The position numbers were made by a program, and so were the translations under genes. The notes beneath the pieces are model-generated. The model was not told where the DNA came from and ran no database searches. It saw nothing but the letters and a program-made list of their open reading frames with translations. A stretch of DNA of 25,299 bases from a virus, in IMG/VR virus record IMGVR_UViG_3300037485_002095, positions 1 to 25,299 of that record. The stretch is one strand, 5' to 3'. Below are positions 6,663 to 13,268 of this stretch, piece after piece; the stretch's first letter is position 1, and every line of letters starts with the position of its first letter.

Positions 6663-7202
6663 ATGGCAAAACATAATCATGAAGGAAAAACTTGGTACGT
6701 TTACGAACTAATCGATGTTATGGGAACCGTAACTTATGTTGGATGTTCATATCGACCTCATTATAGATTTAAACAGCATACCCTTTGTAAAAAGGGTCGT
6801 GGAGTTGGCTACTTTCACGGTAGGCTTGATCTTACCTTAAATATCGTACAGGGTTACTCAACTCGTAAGGAGGCTCTCCGTGCTGAGGGAGCTCTTAAAC
6901 TTGAATACGGTATGGCTTGGACCGAAAGGGATCAGTTAAGGGCCAATGGTGCAAAGGCTAGAGATTCAGGTAGCTTAGCCGAGATTTCACGTCAAAATTG
7001 GAAACTTAATTGGAGAGAAATGACAGAGACCATGGTAAAGATTGGAGTAAAGCACAGGGAGTCAGGTCATATTCAACAAATTGGTGCGCAGTCAATGGCT
7101 CGTGAATTTCAATGTGAGCACTGCGGAGTGGTGGGTAAAGGTGCAGTATTCTTTAGATGGCATGGTGCCAAGTGTAAAAAAAATCCAGTAGCCAATGCCT
7201 AG
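6663..7202 (+). CDS. GIY-YIG homing-type endonuclease
   Basis: A 179-aa protein. The GIY-YIG core occupies residues about 8-90: WYVYELIDVMGTVTYVGCS (the two tyrosine-bearing strands), then the catalytic-arginine helix PHYRFKQHT, and the glutamate helix EALRAEGALKLEYGM. A linker with NUMOD-like repeats (AKARDSGSLAEISRQNW and a second similar segment) leads to a C-terminal finger CEHCGVVGKGAVFFRWHGAKC. Family knowledge: such free-standing enzymes cut DNA of related phages and spread with the flanking sequence; catalysis uses the Tyr, Arg and Glu with one metal. The canonical GIY is YVY here. It overlaps the next gene by 8 bases. The leader TAAATACCTAAATTAAA resembles the AT-rich motif seen before the portal gene. 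Confidence 0.85.
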   Translation: MAKHNHEGKTWYVYELIDVMGTVTYVGCSYRPHYRFKQHTLCKKGRGVGYFHGRLDLTLNIVQGYSTRKEALRAEGALKLEYGMAWTERDQLRANGAKARDSGSLAEISRQNWKLNWREMTETMVKIGVKHRESGHIQQIGAQSMAREFQCEHCGVVGKGAVFFRWHGAKCKKNPVANA

Positions 7203-7479
7203 AAAGAGGGTGGAGGAGCAAATAGATCCGGTTGTACAGTTTGCAATTGAAAATAAAGACTATTTTTCATGGCCGGTTGAGATGAAACGTGAAGCCTGTA
7301 CTCGACTTGCGGCTTGGATTACCAATTTAAGTTTTATGGGAACCCTAACTCGACAGGAGTTAATTGATTTACAAATAGAGGAGGCGGTTGCTGAAAATGA
7401 ATTTGAGTATTGTGCTTTTGTTCGTGATGTTGAAACCTTTTTTACCACAAAAAACTGGAATCACCTCAATGACCAATAA
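7195..7479 (+). CDS. Small protein of unknown function
   Basis: A 94-aa acidic, mostly helical protein that I do not recognise. It has no Cys cluster apart from single cysteines, no signal peptide and no membrane segment. Its ATG overlaps the end of the GIY-YIG gene by 8 bases and its stop overlaps the start of the sigma-like gene by 11 bases, so translation of the three is probably coupled. The tight nesting and shared strand argue that it is a real gene rather than a chance frame. It may be a partner or regulator of the sigma-like factor, which is inference from position only. Confidence 0.6.
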   Translation: MPRKRVEEQIDPVVQFAIENKDYFSWPVEMKREACTRLAAWITNLSFMGTLTRQELIDLQIEEAVAENEFEYCAFVRDVETFFTTKNWNHLNDQ

Positions 7480-7945
7480 CCAAATTATAGAATTAGAATA
7501 TCCAGAATTGGTAAAGGCCGCAAAAAAAATAACTGGAGGTCACCACCTACACCTAGATCTTCTACACTACGCAATCGAAGAGCTCTATAACAAGCCTAAT
7601 ATGAATGATATAATACAGAGTGGAGGAGTCCGATTTTACCTTGTAAGAATCATGATGACCCAATGGAGATCAGTAACTGGCCCTTTCTATAAACAGTTTG
7701 GCGATAAGTGGAACAAGGAGGTATCCAATAACCTAACCGAAGAGAGGATTGACCACTTAGACCTAGATAAGGTTAACGAGTTACTGGCACAATTACCATG
7801 GTACGATCAACTACTTTTCAAGACTTTTGCAGAGGGCGGTCACACTTATAGTTCGCTTAGTCGAGAAACCCGGATTCCTAGAACCTCAATCTCCCTAACC
7901 ATAAACAGAGTACGAGCTTACATTAAGCAAAACCTCTATACTTAA
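7469..7945 (+). CDS. Sigma-70-like RNA polymerase factor
   Basis: A 158-aa protein. Start chosen: the ATG at 7469 (MTNNQIIELEYPELVKAA); an upstream in-frame ATG at 7388 would add residues lying in the coding sequence of the previous gene. Seen: a region-2-like helical domain (residues about 10-75, with DLLHYAIEELYNK and FYLVRIMMTQWRS) and a region-4-like helix-turn-helix (about 108-155: LPWYDQLLFKTFAEGGHTYSSLSRETRI then PRTSISLTINRVRAYIKQNL). Short two-domain sigma-like proteins of this kind are common in Bacteroidota phages and probably redirect host RNA polymerase to phage promoters. Candidate targets are the AT-rich motifs before the portal gene and at 10010-10028. It could also be an ECF-like or purely DNA-binding regulator. 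Confidence 0.65.
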   Translation: MTNNQIIELEYPELVKAAKKITGGHHLHLDLLHYAIEELYNKPNMNDIIQSGGVRFYLVRIMMTQWRSVTGPFYKQFGDKWNKEVSNNLTEERIDHLDLDKVNELLAQLPWYDQLLFKTFAEGGHTYSSLSRETRIPRTSISLTINRVRAYIKQNLYT

Positions 7946-7966
7946 CCTAAAATAACACACACAACT

Positions 7967-8392
7967 ATGTTTAAATTTTTCAAAAACGGTCGCGAAATAA
8001 ACGCACCAAAAAGAATTAAATGGTACTTTAGTACCAAACCAGAAACTATTTTTGAATCAGCTCCAGAAAAATTAGAGACTAATGCCAACTTTTGGAGAAA
8101 AAAGCTAGAGATCGAAATAAGTTCCGAAATCCTCTTTGTCGAGTCAACTGAATGGACAATGGGGGTACCACAAATAACACCAATCACCGAAGATGAATGT
8201 ACAACAACTACTCGAAGCACTACTGCTCAGTCTAGTCATAGCGATGTCGACAGCAGCACTCCTCTTGAATGCGATCTATCTAAAGATCTTGAGGCTAGTA
8301 TCAATACTCCTAAGCCTAAATCTAGAAGGAAAGCCGCTGGCGTGTCCGACTTGCCTGCCGATCTATCTAGTGATGATAGTGCTTCCGCTTAA
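7967..8392 (+). CDS. Unknown protein with disordered, Ser/Thr-rich tail
   Basis: A 141-aa protein that I do not recognise. The first 75 residues (MFKFFKNGREINAPKRIKWYFS and on) look folded: basic, aromatic, with mixed strands and helices. From about residue 76 the chain becomes Ser/Thr/Asp-rich and low complexity (TTTTRSTTAQSSHSD), ending in a basic patch and an acidic SSDDSASA end. That tail is encoded by the same bases as the N-terminal two thirds of the membrane protein in another frame (8193-8392). The likely explanation is that the tail arose by reading over the membrane gene. The leader contains TATACTTAA followed by A-rich sequence, similar to the portal leader. Confidence 0.55.
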   Translation: MFKFFKNGREINAPKRIKWYFSTKPETIFESAPEKLETNANFWRKKLEIEISSEILFVESTEWTMGVPQITPITEDECTTTTRSTTAQSSHSDVDSSTPLECDLSKDLEASINTPKPKSRRKAAGVSDLPADLSSDDSASA

Positions 8393-8477
8393 TGGATATG
8401 GTCTACTCCACTCAATCCCATTTGCCCTTTGTGCAAGTTGGATGGGGGAATACTTTTATAAAAAGCTAACCGAATAA
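8193..8477 (+). CDS. Small membrane protein with CPTC motif, overlapping gene
   Basis: A 94-aa protein. Seen: a hydrophobic N-terminal helix (LLEALLLSLVIAMSTAALLL), a second segment leading to GKPLACPTCLPIYLVMIVL and a third hydrophobic stretch before a short Lys/Tyr tail (GEYFYKKLTE). The P-L-x-C-P-x-C-L-x-x-(Y/F)-hydrophobic pattern recalls small membrane proteins I know from Bacteroidota phages. Leucine codons are mostly CTA/CTC, as in the gene that follows, which supports real coding. The start overlaps the previous gene by 200 bases in another frame, and the stop overlaps the next start by one base (TAATG). Function unknown; holin-like or envelope-modifying roles are possible. Confidence 0.6.
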   Translation: MNVQQLLEALLLSLVIAMSTAALLLNAIYLKILRLVSILLSLNLEGKPLACPTCLPIYLVMIVLPLNGYGLLHSIPFALCASWMGEYFYKKLTE

Positions 8478-8698
8478 TGGAATTAAATATCGCAGAACAA
8501 GAAAGACTAGATCTCCTAGAACTAGCACCGCTCATTCGTACACCACGAGCCCACTACACCTCAATCGAACAGGACAAGCTCTATGCACTATCTAATCGTG
8601 TATTTGGGCAAAAGAAAACACCTAACGGTTGCGGAGCCTGTCTCCGAGCTACCTTACAAGGATTGAAAAAAGCCTTAAGCATTGCAGAAAGAGTTTAA
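8477..8698 (+). CDS. Small conserved-type protein with CxxC motif
   Basis: A 73-aa helical protein. Seen: an N-terminal acidic helix, a central YALSNRVFG segment and a C-terminal GCGACLRATLQGLKKAL with a C-x2-C pair and a basic helix. I recall similar small proteins ahead of terminase genes in Bacteroidota phages but cannot name a family. The start overlaps the previous stop (TAATG), and its last 17 bases overlap the start of the large terminase. Tight coupling to the terminase suggests a packaging or DNA-binding accessory role, possibly the small terminase; this is inference. Confidence 0.6.
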   Translation: MELNIAEQERLDLLELAPLIRTPRAHYTSIEQDKLYALSNRVFGQKKTPNGCGACLRATLQGLKKALSIAERV

Positions 8699-9962
8699 GA
8701 TACTCCAGCCCTATGCACCGCTCTTTTGGTCAGATAAGACCTATTTCTTGATCAGTGGAGGGCGTGCTTCTGGAAAGTCTACACAAGCGGCCGCTTACTT
8801 CTTAATGAAGTTAATGGGCGATGATTTCTTTAGAGGAGTAGTTGCGCGCTATACCCAAAAGTCTATTAAGTCCTCAATCTATAGGGATATCTTAGACTTA
8901 GCAGAGTCATGGGGCCTTCGTCCTTTTATCAAACTCGATGGAGATGAGATTATTAATATTGGCAATGGTAACATGATCCTTACCCATGCAATGCGCCTTT
9001 CAGATGGTTCAATGTCAGCTAAAGGTAAGGGTCTTTCAAAGGTAACTCACCTACTTATAGATGAAGCAACCGAACTGCCAAGTGAAGAGGAGTTTATTAA
9101 ATTAAATGACTCTTTCCGAACACCGGGAGTGGATCGAAAAATCTTGATCCTATTTAACCCAACCTCAACCCGACACTGGATCTACAGGCGCTGGTATCAT
9201 GACTCAAAGCCTAACCCTAGGTGGGCCGGCGATCACGAGTTTATTCATACCACATATCATATTAACAGCCACAATCTGGATCCCAAAAAGATTCAGGAGT
9301 GGGAGGCAATGTCTCTTATAGATGAGGACTATTATCGACACCATATCCTAGGAGAATGGTCAGACGGAGTAATGGGCCGGGTCTTTAAGGACTGGCTAAT
9401 GGATGGGCAACCAGACGGAGAGGCCAAGACGATATATGGTTTAGACTTTGGTTTTTCACAGGATCCAACTACGCTAGTAGAGGTTAAAAAGCACGGTCGC
9501 CGTATTTGGCTTAAAGAGTTAATATATGAGAGGGGCCTAACTAACCAAGACCTACACTCCATAATGGGGAGTCTAGGGGTACCCGCAACTGCCAGAATAA
9601 TAGCAGACTCAGCAGAACCTAAATCAATAGAAGAACTACGTAGACTAGGTTGGAGAAATATCTCAGGAGCAGCCAAAGGACCAGACTCTATTCGTAAAGG
9701 CATAGACACCGTTAAATCCCATATCGTTCATCTGGATCCTCATTCAACGAATCTAATAGATGAATATAACCTCTATAGTTGGGATCGCACGGGCCAACGT
9801 CCGGAGGATCAGCATAACCACTGTATGGATGCAATCAGATATGCTCTTAGTCAGGAAGGCGGCAACTCCCAATATGGTTTCTACTCTAAAAAGACTGGGC
9901 AGGTCGACGATGAGGGGTTACGGTTAGAGAGACCGAGCGGGTCCCTATACGGATACAAATAA
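8682..9962 (+). CDS. terL: Terminase large subunit
   Basis: A 426-aa ATPase/nuclease that pumps DNA through the portal and cuts concatemers. Walker A: GGRASGKST at residues 26-34. Walker B: HLLIDEATE with D127 and E128. The nuclease domain shows the three expected acidic sites: D255 in YGLDFGFSQDPTT, D309 in IIADSAEP and D383 in HCMDAIRYA. The layout matches the PBSX/Terminase_3 plus Terminase_3C type and a usual length. The start must be the TTG at 8682: an in-frame stop sits 6 bases upstream at 8676-8678 and the first in-frame ATG lies after Walker A. It overlaps the previous gene by 17 bases. Downstream is a 73-base gap with the AT-rich 19-mer. Confidence 0.93.
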   Translation: MQKEFKILQPYAPLFWSDKTYFLISGGRASGKSTQAAAYFLMKLMGDDFFRGVVARYTQKSIKSSIYRDILDLAESWGLRPFIKLDGDEIINIGNGNMILTHAMRLSDGSMSAKGKGLSKVTHLLIDEATELPSEEEFIKLNDSFRTPGVDRKILILFNPTSTRHWIYRRWYHDSKPNPRWAGDHEFIHTTYHINSHNLDPKKIQEWEAMSLIDEDYYRHHILGEWSDGVMGRVFKDWLMDGQPDGEAKTIYGLDFGFSQDPTTLVEVKKHGRRIWLKELIYERGLTNQDLHSIMGSLGVPATARIIADSAEPKSIEELRRLGWRNISGAAKGPDSIRKGIDTVKSHIVHLDPHSTNLIDEYNLYSWDRTGQRPEDQHNHCMDAIRYALSQEGGNSQYGFYSKKTGQVDDEGLRLERPSGSLYGYK

Positions 9963-10009
9963 TTGCAAACTACAAAAGAGGAACAACCAATTTCAAAGGG
10001 GACCCTCTC

Positions 10010-10028
10010 TATACTTAAATAAAATAAA
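10010..10028 (+). promoter_or_regulatory. AT-rich 19-base leader motif, copy 2
   Basis: TATACTTAAATAAAATAAA, identical to 2789-2807 and again ending 7 bases before an ATG (10036). It opens the tail gene block after the terminase. It is a candidate phage promoter or A-rich translation-start element. Confidence 0.45.
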
Positions 10029-10035
10029 ATAAAAG

Positions 10036-10521
10036 ATGCCAACACCACCAGTAGCAACAACCTATGGAGTCCTATGTAAAGTACTGCAGGACCTGTGCCT
10101 AAGTAACATGGCGATTAAGACAGTCCGTATTGGACCAGTAAGTTCAATCGAGATGCCCTATGCGGATGATGCCCAAACCCAAAACTCCTATAAGTATCCA
10201 GCGGTCCATTTTGTGCCAATGGCAGCAGACATGAACGGTCGCTCTACGGTATTTGAATTTAGCATGATCGTAATGGACCTTGCAAAAGATAACCTTGGAC
10301 TTGATACCACAGTACATTCAGAAACCTTAGAGATCACTAGAGATCTTATGTCAAAGTTTATCCTTACCGATTGGACCGAGTTTAGATATAATTTAGAGTT
10401 ACCAGCAACCGCAACTCCTTTTATTGAGAACTTTCAAAACTCAGTAGCCGGTTGGACTACAAGATTTCAGGTAGAGGCTATAACCCCACTAAATCTTTGC
10501 GACGCTCCATTTATACCATAA
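10036..10521 (+). CDS. Putative tail terminator/completion protein
   Basis: A 161-aa alpha/beta protein. Seen: YKYPAVHFVPMAADMNGRSTVFEFSMIVMDLAKDN, a strand-rich centre followed by a helix ETLEITRDLMSKFI and a final set of strands. The Y-P-hydrophobic...(F/Y)xFxMxVMD pattern matches a protein I know to sit just before HK97-gp10-like genes in Bacteroidota phages. From fold prediction by eye and position, it may cap the tail tube and join it to the head. This is inference; no catalytic motif is present. Its stop shares one base with the start of the next gene (TAATG). Confidence 0.45.
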   Translation: MPTPPVATTYGVLCKVLQDLCLSNMAIKTVRIGPVSSIEMPYADDAQTQNSYKYPAVHFVPMAADMNGRSTVFEFSMIVMDLAKDNLGLDTTVHSETLEITRDLMSKFILTDWTEFRYNLELPATATPFIENFQNSVAGWTTRFQVEAITPLNLCDAPFIP

Positions 10522-10964
10522 TGCCAACGCTACAAGAAAATATAAGCAGAGGAATCTACGATGCACTAGATGCAATGGGAGTAGAGATAGTTAATATACT
10601 AAAGGCCCAAGCACCTAGAGATACAGGTAAGCTCCAAGGCTCAATTCGTCATCGAGTTGTGGTCAAGGGCGGTGAGTGGGCCCTAAGCTTTTACTACATC
10701 TACTATGGAGTCTATGTTGACTTGGGAACCTACGATAATGCGGATACCGCCTCCTATGGCCTTTCAGCATTTGAGCTACCTCAATGGAATCCCAATCCAG
10801 GTAGAGGAGGTTTTGGAATAAGACCCAGATATTGGACTTCCCTATCAGAGGATGCGGTCGAACTGCAGGAGTTTTTAGCAAAAAAAGTCGAGGGTATTTA
10901 CGAGGAGAGTCTCTCTAACCTGGTAGAGACCATTCAAACACGAACACAACGTAACACAGCATGA
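10521..10964 (+). CDS. HK97 gp10-like tail completion protein
   Basis: A 147-aa protein. Start chosen: the ATG at 10521, which overlaps the previous stop as TAATG; an in-frame ATG at 10452 would extend it into the previous gene. Seen: GVEIVNILKAQAPRDTGKLQGSIRHRVVV, the family signature (helix, then A-P-x-D-T-G-x-L-x-x-S-I), followed by strands, YYGVYVDLGT and a Gly/Pro-rich segment RGGFGIRPRYW before a C-terminal helix. HK97-gp10-like proteins assemble at the head-tail joint and complete the tail. The next gene overlaps by 4 bases (ATGA). Confidence 0.75.
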   Translation: MPTLQENISRGIYDALDAMGVEIVNILKAQAPRDTGKLQGSIRHRVVVKGGEWALSFYYIYYGVYVDLGTYDNADTASYGLSAFELPQWNPNPGRGGFGIRPRYWTSLSEDAVELQEFLAKKVEGIYEESLSNLVETIQTRTQRNTA

Positions 10965-11659
10965 TAAAATTTAAAACAGGGAGCGGCCAATGGTCAATAG
11001 ACACTCCTACTATCGAGGAGTACTATCAGATTCAGGAGTTAATAATTCTTTCGGATCAACCCAATACTCAGGTTGAACTTATTTCGATCTTAAGCGGAGC
11101 TCCAGTATCCGAGATCAGGGCAATGGAAGAGTCAGAATTTACGAAACTTTGGAATAAGGCTGCGCTTGGACCACTAAGTTCCCTAACCCAAACCAAGTTC
11201 GAGACCAGAATCACAGTTGACGGGGAGGAGTATGGATTCATTAACCTCGCAAGGCTCACAATCGGTGAGTTAGCTGACATGGATACCCTAAAGAATAATC
11301 CACAAATCGATCGTCAATTACACAAGATGATGGCGATCCTATACAGACCGATAACCGAAGACGGTATTGAGCCCCATTCGGCTGACGGTTTCTCAGAAAG
11401 AGCCGAACTTTTCCTGAGGAGGATGCCAATCTCCAATGTAGTTGCAGCAATCGACTTTTTTTTTCATATTACCAAAGTCTCCTTAAACAATACGATGGAC
11501 TCTTTGGTTCCTCTGATGATGGAGATGATCGAGGAGCTGACGGAGACTCAGATGAAAGAGCTGACACTAAAATTGCAAGAGGATGGAGTAGACTTATCTT
11601 CTTTCTTGCCGACGACGACCTCCTTAAAACAGATCAGTGCTCAAGACTTGGAGTCATAA
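10961..11659 (+). CDS. Tail assembly chaperone, short (gpG-like) product
   Basis: A 232-aa helical protein, ending at the TAA at 11657-11659. Position between tail completion genes and the large tail proteins, and its acidic helical character, fit the tail assembly chaperones that coat the tape measure. Seen: an N-terminal beta-like segment (MIKFKTGSGQWSIDTPTIEEYYQ), helices through LTIGELADMDTLKNNPQ and DRQLHKMMAILYRPI, and IDFFF encoded over a run of nine T. After the T run the zero-frame continues for 64 residues of acidic helix. The same mRNA has a second open frame one base back that continues past this stop. The chaperone assignment is inference; the overlapping frames are seen. Confidence 0.65.
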   Translation: MIKFKTGSGQWSIDTPTIEEYYQIQELIILSDQPNTQVELISILSGAPVSEIRAMEESEFTKLWNKAALGPLSSLTQTKFETRITVDGEEYGFINLARLTIGELADMDTLKNNPQIDRQLHKMMAILYRPITEDGIEPHSADGFSERAELFLRRMPISNVVAAIDFFFHITKVSLNNTMDSLVPLMMEMIEELTETQMKELTLKLQEDGVDLSSFLPTTTSLKQISAQDLES

Positions 11660-11751
11660 AGGTATTTAACTTCTTAGCCTACAAAAAGGATCAAGCCAAG
11701 AGGCAAAGATTAGAATTAGAAAAGATAAAAAATTCATATAAAACAAAATGA
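10961..11751 (+). CDS. Tail assembly chaperone, long -1 frameshift (gpGT-like) product
   Basis: Joining 10961-11464 to the -1 frame from 11464 gives about 263 aa, ending at the TGA at 11749-11751, which overlaps the ATG of the next gene. The -1 frame is open from 11386 to 11748 and contains no ATG, GTG or TTG after the T run, so it cannot start by itself. Its 95-residue product has a Ser/Asp-rich linker and then a folded-looking segment, GWSRLIFFLADDDLLKTDQ and GVIKVFNFLAYKKDQAK, that resembles the second half of tail chaperone fusions in Bacteroidota phages. Without the shift, 11660-11747 would be an unexplained gap in a tightly packed operon. The exact slip point is inferred. Confidence 0.7.
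11456..11464 (+). other. Nine-T slippery site for -1 frameshift
   Basis: GAC followed by TTTTTTTTT and CAT: three zero-frame TTT codons. T TTT TTT fits the X XXY YYZ rule for tandem -1 slippage, and nine identical bases are also enough to allow RNA polymerase slippage. It is the only long homopolymer in the window where the two chaperone frames overlap. Confidence 0.65.
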
Positions 11752-13265
11752 TAACTACCGTATACTACAAACCAAGTTACCTACAAGGAGCCTACAATCC
11801 AATTGTCTGGTCGGTGCTTAGCGATAAGACCAATGAGGTTGACTTTAAATACGTATTTGATCTCTATATCGATGGAGTATTTGAGGTTCGTTTTAAACAA
11901 CGCGCAAATCCTAGCGGTGCAGGTATGATCGATGTTGGTACTGCCGTACAGGCATTCCTTGTTTCAGGTCCTCCAAACTCCTCATGGACTCAAGGTGAAA
12001 CCGTAATTAACCCAACCATTGGTCAAGCCTACTTAAATAATGGAACCTTAAGTTGCCATGTCCATCTTCAAGTTGGCGAAGAATATTCAACCGCTGGAGT
12101 CTCTGACATCTATAATGGTGTTACCAATGTAGTTGGAGAACCTGCATACCTACTCTATTCTGATGTGATCTCAACCACACCAAATATTCCAGTTCATGCA
12201 TGGCCAAGTTCAGTAGAATACCAAAAGCAACAGTGGGCAATGTCAAATGCAACAGAATACTCAGGAGCCTATGGAGTCAATCCGGTTGATGGAGTCTATT
12301 ACGATTGGGCTCAAGCCTATTTTGTAGATTCAACAACCGCTCATGCACTAAATCATGCACCAAACTCGCAAGACCTCTATGCATTCGATAAGATGACCCT
12401 AAGTTACATCAACTGGACTCCACTCTCCTCTGACTTAAATCGTCGTACAATTTACGGGTTTCGTTATCGCGTTAAGAACTCTGCTGGTACCACGCTATAT
12501 ACGCTTGATCTACCGGTTATCATTGCCAATGGTTCCGGTCCAAGAACAGCATGCTCTACTAGTATCACCCTGGCTCAACTTAGTCCACAATACGATCTTC
12601 TACATGTCATTGCTGGACCTGACGATGTTGCTAAGCTCTTGGCTTATCACCAAACGGTCGACTACGCTCCACAACCTGGAGACACTATAGAGATTCAAGG
12701 TCATACGCCAGGAAACACATGGCCCAGCTCTTGCGCATTTGGAGACCCAGTAACAGATAAGGTTACGATCACGGTCAAGGAGTACTGTGCAAATTCGCTA
12801 TACCAACGAGTTCGTCTCTCTTGGCTAAACGACCTAGGTGGTCGAGACTACCTAAATTTTACCCAATTTCTAGAAAAAGAGATAAGCACCACAAACGATA
12901 CCTATTCTCAAGAGCAGGTTAACTGGTCAGACACAACGCCGGTCCCAATTGGAGTTACGGATCCTGCTGGTTACTTAACTCTACAGGGTGGTAATAAAGT
13001 TTATAATAAGATGGCCAATACAAGTTGGTCAATTCAAACTGACTGGTTAAGTCAAGCTCAAGTAGATCTACTCGAAGGTTTACAAAAGAGTCCTCAAGTC
13101 TTTGCATACATTCATGTTGACGGTCGCTCTTGGTCGGACTACGCACCATTTCCAGTAACGGTCAAACAGACCTCATATAGAGTTAAGAATGTTAGACAAA
13201 ACAAACTCACTCAAGGAGAATTCCAAATAGACCTCGCACTTCCTCAAAAATTACAAAATACCTAA
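11748..13265 (+). CDS. Tail/baseplate-associated structural protein, beta-rich
   Basis: A 505-aa protein. Seen: an N-terminal beta domain (VYYKPSYLQGAYNPIVWSVLS, then YVFDLYIDGVFEVRFKQR and AGMIDVGTAVQAFL), a Trp/Tyr-rich middle with loops such as YYDWAQAYFVDS, and a C-terminal beta domain ending SYRVKNVRQNKLTQGEF. There are few charged helices and no enzyme motif. I recognise the arrangement from Bacteroidota phages, where such a gene lies between the tail chaperone and the large tail/baseplate gene, but no function is proven; a distal tail or baseplate role is inferred. The start overlaps the frameshift stop and the next gene begins 3 bases after its stop. Confidence 0.5.
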   Translation: MITTVYYKPSYLQGAYNPIVWSVLSDKTNEVDFKYVFDLYIDGVFEVRFKQRANPSGAGMIDVGTAVQAFLVSGPPNSSWTQGETVINPTIGQAYLNNGTLSCHVHLQVGEEYSTAGVSDIYNGVTNVVGEPAYLLYSDVISTTPNIPVHAWPSSVEYQKQQWAMSNATEYSGAYGVNPVDGVYYDWAQAYFVDSTTAHALNHAPNSQDLYAFDKMTLSYINWTPLSSDLNRRTIYGFRYRVKNSAGTTLYTLDLPVIIANGSGPRTACSTSITLAQLSPQYDLLHVIAGPDDVAKLLAYHQTVDYAPQPGDTIEIQGHTPGNTWPSSCAFGDPVTDKVTITVKEYCANSLYQRVRLSWLNDLGGRDYLNFTQFLEKEISTTNDTYSQEQVNWSDTTPVPIGVTDPAGYLTLQGGNKVYNKMANTSWSIQTDWLSQAQVDLLEGLQKSPQVFAYIHVDGRSWSDYAPFPVTVKQTSYRVKNVRQNKLTQGEFQIDLALPQKLQNT

Positions 13266-13268
13266 TCT

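Noticed and set aside
7388-7468. N-terminal extension of the sigma-like protein from an ATG at 7388
   Set aside because: It overlaps the previous gene for 80 bases and encodes a hydrophobic stretch unlike sigma factors; the ATG at 7469 gives a normal short overlap.
10452-10520. N-terminal extension of the gp10-like protein
   Set aside because: It overlaps the previous gene; the TAATG junction at 10519-10523 is the usual operon arrangement.
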